Shown here: piece after piece, positions 6,648 through 11,419 of the stretch
Numbering within the stretch: position 1 is the first letter of the stretch
Layout of the letters: every line of letters begins with the position of its first letter
Assembly: GCA_946497905.1 (NCBI GenBank)
Contig: CAMMMI010000058.1
Span: 1-11,419 of the forward strand
DNA length: 11,419 nt
DNA from: an uncultured Clostridium sp.
Lineage (GTDB): Bacteria > Bacillota > Clostridia > TANB77 > CAG-508
Direction of reading: 5' to 3'
Notes under the pieces: generated by a model
Database searches by the model: none
The model's input: only the letters and a program-made list of their open reading frames with translations
What the model was told of the DNA's origin: nothing
Position numbers and translations under genes: made by a program

Positions 6648-8018
6648 ATGAAAGTTGATTTAAATGGTAGAAAAATAGAAGTAACAGTTTTAAGAAAAGA
6701 TGATGACGAATACATGTATTATATAGGAGCACAATTAATAGGCTCATTAAAAACAAGTGCAATGGAAGAAGAAAATATAATTTTTAAACCAAATACTATA
6801 GTATCTTCATTAGAAAAACTAGGTGTAAGGATAAAGGAAGAAAAACAACTTCAAAATACTTTAGAAAATGAATTAAGTGCACAAATTAAAGATCAAATAG
6901 ACCAATTAGATAGAGAACAAATAGAAAAAGAAGCAAAACAATCAGAATATATAAATAAATACATAGAAGAAGAGGGAATAGAAAGAAGCAGAATAAGAGA
7001 TGTAAGAATCTTAGAATGGGATAGAAAAGAAAACAAAGAAAAAGACAAAAAAGAAGAATTAGAAAAACAAGAAGAAAAAAAGTTAAAACAGCAACAAAAT
7101 AATAAAAATAATAAACCAAAAGGACAACAACAAGTTGAAAAAGCAACTACAAAAGATGTAAATATACTTCAAGAAATACAACTTGACGAAAGAGCAAATG
7201 ATATGCATACATTAAGAAATTGGATAGGAACTAATATACCAAAAAACATAGAAAAAATAGGAGTAATATACTCAGATGATAGGGATGAAATGAAAGATAA
7301 AACAGGAGAAGAATATGACAGAAGAACAACCGCATATTCTTTAATAGCAATAGGAAAAGATGGAACAGTAGAGCCATTAGAAAAATATGTGCCAAACCTA
7401 AGACAAAGAGGAGAATCTGGAAATAGTCCAACAGAGCAAAAATGGCAAGTAAGAGCTGATGGAACAGTAGAAAAAGATAGTGTATTTTCAGAATATGAAA
7501 TAGGAAACAAAATCATACAAATAGACAACAAAGAAATGGGAAGAGTAGAAGTAAATATAGGACAAGAATCACAAACTTCAAGAGAAACAATGGGAGTTCA
7601 AATGAGAGATAGTAATACAGTATTTGCTACAGATATCTCAACTAGAAGTGTTATAGGTGAATATGAATCAAATGGTAAATATACAGTATCAAAAAATATA
7701 GACGAAGCAGACAAACATGAAAAAAGTGGCTGTACACAAAAACTAACATATAAAGATATAGATGGAGACGAAACAACAGCATCACATACACATATAATGA
7801 ATATAGATGAAGCATATATAGAAGTATTGGCTAAAAAAATATTAGAAAATGACTCAATAAGTTCGGTATATAACAAGCAAGATATAAAAAATAAATTAAG
7901 AGAAAAACTAAAAGACAAAAAAGAATTATCAAAAGAAACGTTGAACGAAGAAGTAGAAAACATAGAACAAGAAATAGAAGAACAAGCAGAACAAGAACAC
8001 GAAATGCCCGCAGTATAG
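6648..8018 (+). CDS. Unrecognised 456-aa, highly charged protein with coiled-coil segments
   Basis: I do not recognise this family. No signal peptide or membrane segment is visible and there is a single cysteine (Cys362), so a cytoplasmic location is likely. Residues 1-60 look like a small beta-containing domain (MKVDLNGRKIEVTVLRKDDD). Residues 61-165 are almost all Lys, Glu, Gln and Asn and should form a long helix or coiled coil ending in a Gln/Asn-rich linker. Residues 170-390 form a mixed, possibly beta-rich domain with two similar hairpin-like motifs, GKDGTVEPLEKY (237-248) and RADGTVEKDSVF (269-280). Residues 395-456 are again an acidic helix. The frame is real: GAGGAG stands 9 bases before the ATG, codon use matches the neighbours, and a terminator follows the stop. 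It may be read with rimO or from a promoter in the 111-bp gap. No function is assigned. Confidence 0.85.
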   Translation: MKVDLNGRKIEVTVLRKDDDEYMYYIGAQLIGSLKTSAMEEENIIFKPNTIVSSLEKLGVRIKEEKQLQNTLENELSAQIKDQIDQLDREQIEKEAKQSEYINKYIEEEGIERSRIRDVRILEWDRKENKEKDKKEELEKQEEKKLKQQQNNKNNKPKGQQQVEKATTKDVNILQEIQLDERANDMHTLRNWIGTNIPKNIEKIGVIYSDDRDEMKDKTGEEYDRRTTAYSLIAIGKDGTVEPLEKYVPNLRQRGESGNSPTEQKWQVRADGTVEKDSVFSEYEIGNKIIQIDNKEMGRVEVNIGQESQTSRETMGVQMRDSNTVFATDISTRSVIGEYESNGKYTVSKNIDEADKHEKSGCTQKLTYKDIDGDETTASHTHIMNIDEAYIEVLAKKILENDSISSVYNKQDIKNKLREKLKDKKELSKETLNEEVENIEQEIEEQAEQEHEMPAV

Positions 8019-8024
8019 ACAAAA

Positions 8025-8053
8025 CAGGGAAAAAGGGGTTTCCTTTTTCCCTG
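8025..8053. terminator. Bidirectional terminator between convergent genes
   Basis: CAGGGAAAAAGG (8025-8036) and its exact reverse complement (8042-8053) flank a 5-base loop. AAAA precedes the stem and CTTT follows it, so short T-runs exist on both strands. The hairpin begins 7 bases after the stop of the plus-strand gene and faces the convergent transporter gene. Confidence 0.75.
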
Positions 8054-8124
8054 CTTTGATACGATAGGAAAGTAATGTTATAAACAGAGATAATGTTCAA
8101 AAAAACCCGCTATTGTTCTTGTTA

Positions 8125-8985
8125 TTAAACTGGGTCGACATGAACAATTGTTTTATAAATTCTATCTAATAAAGTAATATTTTTTTCCAAGTCGTCAGCT
8201 AATTCATGGCTCTTAAAAGTAGACATATTGCCATCTAATTTTATTGTAACAAATATTAAATATTTATCTCCAACAGGAGTAGAAATAATATCATTAACTC
8301 CTTTTATTTCAGGATAACTATGAGCTATATCTAAAATAATATCTTTAGTTTTATCATCAATACTTATATCCATTAAAACATTATAACTTTCAACAAAAAT
8401 TGTAGCACCTGTGTAACAAATCCATATAGATATACCAATACCAACAATACTATCAAACCAATAGATATTTGCTAAAGTTAATAAAACTGATATTAAGGTA
8501 AAAGTAGTTACAATACAATCATTTCTATGGTCTTTCATATTGGCTTCAAGTAAAAGAGTATTGTATTTTTTACATGCATTTTTTGTATAAAAGTATAAAA
8601 CTAATTTAATTATAATAGTTAAAATACAAACTAAAACTAAAAACCAAGAAAAGTTTAATTCACTACCATAAATTAGTGTGATTACAGAATCATATAATAA
8701 TTTTGCGGATACCAAAATCATAGATATACTTATAAACATAGAAAATATGTATTCAGCTTTGCCATGACCTAAATTATGATCTTCATCTTTTGGAGCACTT
8801 GCAATTTTATTTCCTATAAAGGTCATAAGAGAGGCAAAGATGTCTCCAGCACTATTTACACTGTCTGCTATCATAGCTTGGCTTTTACTAATAAATCCAA
8901 TTATTGCTTTTATAATTAATAAGAATATATTTCCAATAATTCCATATATTCCCGCTTTTTTAGTTGTTATAAATTTATCCTCCAT
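8125..8985 (-). CDS. Cation diffusion facilitator family transporter, probably Mn-type
   Basis: CDF proteins export divalent metal ions from the cytoplasm in exchange for protons. The 286-residue chain has the six-helix membrane domain (helix 1 about residues 12-34) and a cytoplasmic C-terminal domain (about 205-286, ending VHVDPV). The signature is QAMIADSVNSAGDIFASL plus DHNLGHGKAEYIFSM. Aligned to E. coli YiiP (Asp45, Asp49, His153, Asp157), the transport site here reads Asn44, Asp48, Asp152 (in DHRND) and Asp156. The missing histidine argues against a zinc transporter and resembles manganese-exporting members, but this is an inference. The start at 8985 is preferred because AAGGAAG (8992-8998) is 6 bases from it. 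The ATG at 8991 directly abuts that site. It has its own promoter and a leader of about 80 bases with repeats. Confidence 0.9.
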   Translation of the reverse strand: MEDKFITTKKAGIYGIIGNIFLLIIKAIIGFISKSQAMIADSVNSAGDIFASLMTFIGNKIASAPKDEDHNLGHGKAEYIFSMFISISMILVSAKLLYDSVITLIYGSELNFSWFLVLVCILTIIIKLVLYFYTKNACKKYNTLLLEANMKDHRNDCIVTTFTLISVLLTLANIYWFDSIVGIGISIWICYTGATIFVESYNVLMDISIDDKTKDIILDIAHSYPEIKGVNDIISTPVGDKYLIFVTIKLDGNMSTFKSHELADDLEKNITLLDRIYKTIVHVDPV

Positions 8986-9010
8986 ATTCATCTTCCTTGT
9001 ATAATGTATT

Positions 9011-9039
9011 TAGGTTTTTTAAGGGTAACCTATAACCTC
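9011..9039 (-). promoter_or_regulatory. Repeats in the leader of the CDF transporter gene
   Basis: TAGGTT (9011-9016) and AACCTA (9027-9032) form an inverted repeat with 10-base spacing. TAACCTA (9026-9032) is followed directly by TAACCTC (9033-9039). These lie between the promoter and the start codon and could be a metal-responsive regulator site or an RNA structure. No known riboswitch consensus is recognised. Confidence 0.3.
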
Positions 9040-9074
9040 TATAATAAATATATTTATCAATAAACATTCTTATA

Positions 9075-9103
9075 AGTATAACACATAATTATTTTTTCAC
9101 CAA
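9075..9103 (-). promoter_or_regulatory. Promoter of the CDF transporter gene (extended -10)
   Basis: On the minus strand, TTGGTG (9098-9103) and TATACT (9075-9080) are 17 bases apart. TG sits one base before the -10 (TGTTATACT), the extended -10 form that compensates for a weak -35. Confidence 0.55.
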
Positions 9104-9138
9104 TAGAAATATGAAAAAAATTAAAATTTCATAATGTA

Positions 9139-9167
9139 TTGGCAAAATTGGTTAAATATGTTATAAT
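9139..9167 (+). promoter_or_regulatory. Promoter of the small membrane protein gene (extended -10)
   Basis: TTGGCA (9139-9144) and a perfect TATAAT (9162-9167) are 17 bases apart, with an extended -10 (TGTTATAAT). It diverges from the transporter promoter. A 7-bp-arm palindrome (TATGAAA 9110-9116 and TTTCATA 9127-9133) lies between the two. Confidence 0.75.
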
Positions 9168-9202
9168 AAAAAAATAGAAGGAAAACAAAAGAGGTGTAAA
9201 TA

Positions 9203-9541
9203 GTGGAAACATTATTAGCGATAATATATATATTAATATTTTTTATATTTGCATTAATAATATTTGCAGTAGCACAAATAAAACTATTCGGAATGAAAGT
9301 AAAAGACTTTTGGAGCTTTATTGAAGCCAACCAAATGCTAGATAGATTATATACGTTTGCAAAACAATATGAAAGAATGAATCCTCAAGAGCAATTAATA
9401 TATTTAACAGAAGCGGAAAAAATATTTAACGCATTTGACAAAGTGCCAGACGCATTATGGGAAGAGGAATATGATAAATATAAAGAAGTACTAAAAAAAT
9501 ACAAAGATATAAAAATGTTAAGATGGGCAGGGCAAAAATAA
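9203..9541 (+). CDS. Small single-pass membrane protein of unknown function
   Basis: The 112-residue protein begins with one strongly hydrophobic segment (residues 4-27, rich in Ile, Leu and Phe). A charged, mostly helical cytoplasmic part follows, with aromatic and acidic residues (FWSFIEANQMLDRLY, ALWEEEYDKYKEVLKKY) and a basic end. The start codon is GTG, fixed by GAGGTG (9191-9196) with 6-base spacing, and a good promoter lies about 35 bases upstream. No cleavage site follows the segment, so it is an anchor rather than a signal peptide. It is monocistronic, with a terminator 34 bases after the stop. I do not recognise the family. Divergence from the metal transporter gene does not by itself imply a shared role. 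Confidence 0.8.
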   Translation: METLLAIIYILIFFIFALIIFAVAQIKLFGMKVKDFWSFIEANQMLDRLYTFAKQYERMNPQEQLIYLTEAEKIFNAFDKVPDALWEEEYDKYKEVLKKYKDIKMLRWAGQK

Positions 9542-9574
9542 AAGAAAAAATAAAATTATTATAATAAAAAATAG

Positions 9575-9617
9575 GGTATCTAATAAGTTATAAAAATAAC
9601 TTGTTTAGATACCTTTT
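9575..9617. terminator. Bidirectional terminator between convergent genes
   Basis: GGTATCTAATAAGTTAT (9575-9591) pairs with ATAACTTGTTTAGATACC (9596-9613), with one bulge and one mismatch. TTTT follows on the plus strand. On the minus strand the stem is followed by CTATTTTTTATT, a stronger T-tract, so it should also stop transcription of the HD-domain gene. Confidence 0.8.
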
Positions 9618-9621
9618 AAAG

Positions 9622-9658
9622 TTTAGAACACAAATAATTCTGAAATAGTGTTTCTAAA
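9622..9658 (-). repeat. Second hairpin downstream of the HD-domain gene
   Basis: TTTAGAACAC (9622-9631) and GTGTTTCTAAA (9648-9658) pair with a single bulged base around a 16-base loop. It begins 7 bases beyond the HD gene stop and only 5 bases from the terminator stem. The adjoining T-run is weak, so it may act as an accessory 3' stem. Confidence 0.45.
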
Positions 9659-9664
9659 AATGAT

Positions 9665-10195
9665 TTATATAATTATTAAACTTAAAATTGTATATGTATA
9701 TCTAAATGATTTTTTCATAAATAATTTAAATTTTAAAACTTCAAATGTTTCTGACATTGCCGAATATTTATCTACAAAAGTTAGTATAATACCCTCAATA
9801 GACTTAGGCAAATATAATGTAACTGGCCACATGTGATTTATAATCATATCTTTTTCTTTGTCATTTAGTTTAAAAAGCTTACAAGCATTTTCACAAGCGA
9901 CTTTTCCATGAGTAAAAGCATGAAAACCTTTTCTATTTGGTTGACGTACTCTCCAGTCATATAAAAACAAGTCGTGTAACATACCAGCTCTTGCAGCAGA
10001 TTTATAATCTAAATTATATTTTTTACAAATTAAATAACAATAATATGAAACAGTTAAACAATGTTCATAACAAGTTGTTTCATAGTGTTGCAAATAATTT
10101 TTCATTTGCAATACTGTATCATTTGTTATCAATTCATTAATAATTTCCAAAAATTCTGTATCATTATTAATTAAATCTTCTAAATACTTTTTCAT
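9665..10195 (-). CDS. HD-domain phosphohydrolase
   Basis: The 176-residue protein is a stand-alone HD-superfamily metal-dependent phosphohydrolase. The visible metal ligands are His45 (YEHCLTVSYYCY), His74-Asp75 (AGMLHDLFLYDWR), then His92 and His96 (FHAFTHGKVACENA), His121 (IINHMWPV) and Asp142 (FVDKYSAM). The H...HD...H...H...D order is that of HDIG-type proteins. The substrate, such as a nucleotide or cyclic nucleotide, cannot be told from sequence. GAGGG stands 9 bases before the ATG, and the gene has its own promoter. It follows dapA on the same strand after a 90-bp gap. The last 25 residues are basic, then hydrophobic, and do not look conserved. Confidence 0.88.
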   Translation of the reverse strand: MKKYLEDLINNDTEFLEIINELITNDTVLQMKNYLQHYETTCYEHCLTVSYYCYLICKKYNLDYKSAARAGMLHDLFLYDWRVRQPNRKGFHAFTHGKVACENACKLFKLNDKEKDMIINHMWPVTLYLPKSIEGIILTFVDKYSAMSETFEVLKFKLFMKKSFRYTYTILSLIII

Positions 10196-10231
10196 TAAAA
10201 TTATCCCTCATTTAAATTCATTACTCTTTTA

Positions 10232-10260
10232 ATTATACCATAAAGCAATAAATTCTTCAA
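10232..10260 (-). promoter_or_regulatory. Promoter of the HD-domain gene
   Basis: On the minus strand, TTGAAG (10255-10260) and a perfect TATAAT (10232-10237) lie 17 bases apart. An extended -10 (TGGTATAAT) makes this one of the strongest promoters in the window. Confidence 0.8.
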
Positions 10261-10285
10261 ATTTTAATCAAAAAATATCATATTA

Positions 10286-11164
10286 TTACAAATTTTTCAA
10301 TTCATTTTGTAGAATCTTAAGATTTTCTTCAGAAATTGGAGTAAGAGGTAATCTAGGAATTCCAAAATTATATCCAATTAAATTTAGTGCGGCTTTCACA
10401 GGAATAGGATTAACCTCAGAAAATAGAGCTTTTATAAAAGGTAAGTACTTCAATTGTAAATTTTTAGCATTTTCAATATTTCCAGCCAAAAATTTAGTAA
10501 CCATATTATGAGTATCTTTAGGAAAAATATTAGAAAGTACAGATATAACGCCAATACCTCCAATAGATAATATAGGCAAAATCTGATCATCATTTCCAGA
10601 ATAAATATTTAAATTATCTCCACATAACTGAGCAATTTCAGCAACTTGAGATAAATTACCACTTGCTTCTTTTATTGCTACAATATTTTCAACTTTTGAA
10701 AGTTCATAACAAGTTTTAGGTAAAATATTTACACCTGTTCTGCTAGGGACACTGTACATAATTACTGGCAAAGGATATACACTTTCAGCAATTTTAGTAA
10801 AATGATCAATAAGACCTTTTTGAGTACACTTGTTATAATATGGAGTTACAACTAAAATTCCATCAGCCCCTAAATCTTTTGCATGTTTTGAATTCTGAAT
10901 TGCCTGAGAAGTAGAATTACTACCAGTTCCTACAATAATTGGAACTCTTCCATTAGATGTTCTGATAGCACATTTGATGGCTTGATCTTTTTCTTCTTGC
11001 GACATAGTAGAAGCTTCACCAGTTGTACCACAAACAATTATGCTATCAACATCATTTTGAATTTGAAATTCGATTAAATTTTCAAATTCTTCAACATTAA
11101 CACCTTTATCATTAAAAGGTGTAGCAATAGCTGTTCCACAGCCTTTAAATAAAATTTTTTTCAT
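10286..11164 (-). CDS. dapA: 4-hydroxy-tetrahydrodipicolinate synthase
   Basis: DapA condenses pyruvate with aspartate semialdehyde, the first step committed to lysine and diaminopimelate. It therefore feeds peptidoglycan and, in sporeformers, dipicolinate. The 292-residue length is typical of this class I aldolase-type barrel. The opening is FKGCGTAIATPF. The pyruvate-binding motif CGTTGEAST holds Thr47-Thr48. Tyr110 lies in TPYYNK, Tyr137 and Arg142 in IMYSVPSRTG, and the Schiff-base lysine Lys165 in VAIKEASGN. YSGNDDQILP and GGIGVISVLSN close the site. These match Thr44, Thr45, Tyr107, Tyr133, Arg138 and Lys161 of the E. coli enzyme. The ribosome site is weak (AAGAAGAG). No other lysine gene adjoins it. 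Confidence 0.96.
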   Translation of the reverse strand: MKKILFKGCGTAIATPFNDKGVNVEEFENLIEFQIQNDVDSIIVCGTTGEASTMSQEEKDQAIKCAIRTSNGRVPIIVGTGSNSTSQAIQNSKHAKDLGADGILVVTPYYNKCTQKGLIDHFTKIAESVYPLPVIMYSVPSRTGVNILPKTCYELSKVENIVAIKEASGNLSQVAEIAQLCGDNLNIYSGNDDQILPILSIGGIGVISVLSNIFPKDTHNMVTKFLAGNIENAKNLQLKYLPFIKALFSEVNPIPVKAALNLIGYNFGIPRLPLTPISEENLKILQNELKNL

Positions 11165-11187
11165 ATAATCTCTTCTTTCTTTATAAG

Positions 11188-11196
11188 AGTATAACA
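11188..11196 (-). promoter_or_regulatory. Candidate extended -10 for dapA
   Basis: On the minus strand, TGTTATACT occurs 24 bases before the dapA ATG, in the same extended -10 form as the transporter promoter. No good -35 stands 17 bases upstream. Alternative TATAAT and TATACT boxes further up make this tentative. Confidence 0.3.
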
Positions 11197-11329
11197 GAAA
11201 AAGTATAATTATATTTTTTCTTGTTCATATTATATAATAAGAAAAACTCAAAAGCAATAATAACAAAAATATTAAATATTATAAAAACAAGCATTATATA
11301 TTGCTTATAAGTAAGAATAAAATTAAAGT

Positions 11330-11395
11330 TTTTCCTACTGTAGGAAAAGCGTTTCGCTCTAGCGAATGCACACAAATTTTACTAAAGTAAAATTT
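11330..11395. repeat. Cluster of three adjacent palindromes at the right edge
   Basis: Three dyads follow one another: TTTTCCTAC-T-GTAGGAAAA (11330-11348), TTCGCT-CT-AGCGAA (11353-11366, inside a longer imperfect GC...GC stem 11349-11369), and AAATTTTAC-TAAA-GTAAAATTT (11374-11395). The rest of the region from 11165 contains only AT-rich DNA and no convincing gene. Immediately right of the cluster, bases 11396-11419 are GC-rich. This may be the end of a repeat or RNA element that continues beyond the window. Confidence 0.55.
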
Positions 11396-11419
11396 GGCGC
11401 ACGAACAATGACGCGGGCT

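Noticed and set aside
6886..7146. Very hydrophobic minus-strand frame inside the 456-aa gene
   Set aside because: Its Leu/Phe/Tyr richness is the antisense of Lys/Glu/Gln codons in the coiled-coil region. It is not a membrane protein gene.
11181..11375. 64-residue minus-strand frame with a hydrophobic stretch upstream of dapA
   Set aside because: It starts at TTG inside a palindrome cluster with no Shine-Dalgarno site, overlaps the likely dapA promoter, and its composition is that of random AT-rich DNA.

Overview
The window is very AT-rich, low-GC Bacillota (Firmicutes) DNA, most likely from an anaerobic Clostridia-type bacterium. Four things support this: strong purine-rich Shine-Dalgarno sites, sigma-A promoters with TATAAT-like -10 boxes, a spoVG gene behind a sigma-H-type promoter, and the AT-biased codon use of every gene. 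I cannot name the species from this sequence.

Layout from left to right. Bases 24-672 (minus strand) hold a nucleotidyltransferase/HEPN gene pair of the MNT-HEPN toxin-antitoxin type. The HEPN gene looks shortened at its 3' end. Bases 726-2108 (minus) are murC, for peptidoglycan precursor synthesis, with its own promoter. A gene-free AT-rich gap follows, then spoVG (plus) with a sigma-H-like promoter, a 13-bp-arm palindrome in the leader and a terminator. Between spoVG and the next operon sits a 238-bp MITE-like palindromic element. It has perfect 52-bp terminal inverted repeats and an 8-bp target duplication. Bases 3298-6536 (plus) form a pth - rng - rimO cluster, with roles in peptidyl-tRNA recycling, RNA processing and ribosomal protein modification. 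The RNase E/G-type protein ends before the usual zinc-link cysteines. An unrecognised 456-aa highly charged protein follows and ends at a bidirectional terminator.

Bases 8125-8985 (minus) encode a cation diffusion facilitator whose metal site reads Asn-Asp/Asp-Asp, which points to manganese-type specificity. It is divergently arranged from a small single-pass membrane protein (9203-9541, plus). A bidirectional terminator then separates that gene from an HD-domain phosphohydrolase (9665-10195, minus). The HD gene lies downstream of dapA (10286-11164, minus), the first committed enzyme of lysine and diaminopimelate synthesis. The last 90 bases hold three closely packed palindromes and an abrupt rise in GC, probably the edge of a repeat or RNA element that continues outside the window.

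Most genes are housekeeping: murC and dapA both feed peptidoglycan synthesis, and pth, rng and rimO serve translation and RNA metabolism. The accessory content is the MNT-HEPN pair, the MITE-like element, the unknown 456-aa gene and the right-edge repeat cluster. I found no tRNA, rRNA, CRISPR array, transposase or phage gene.
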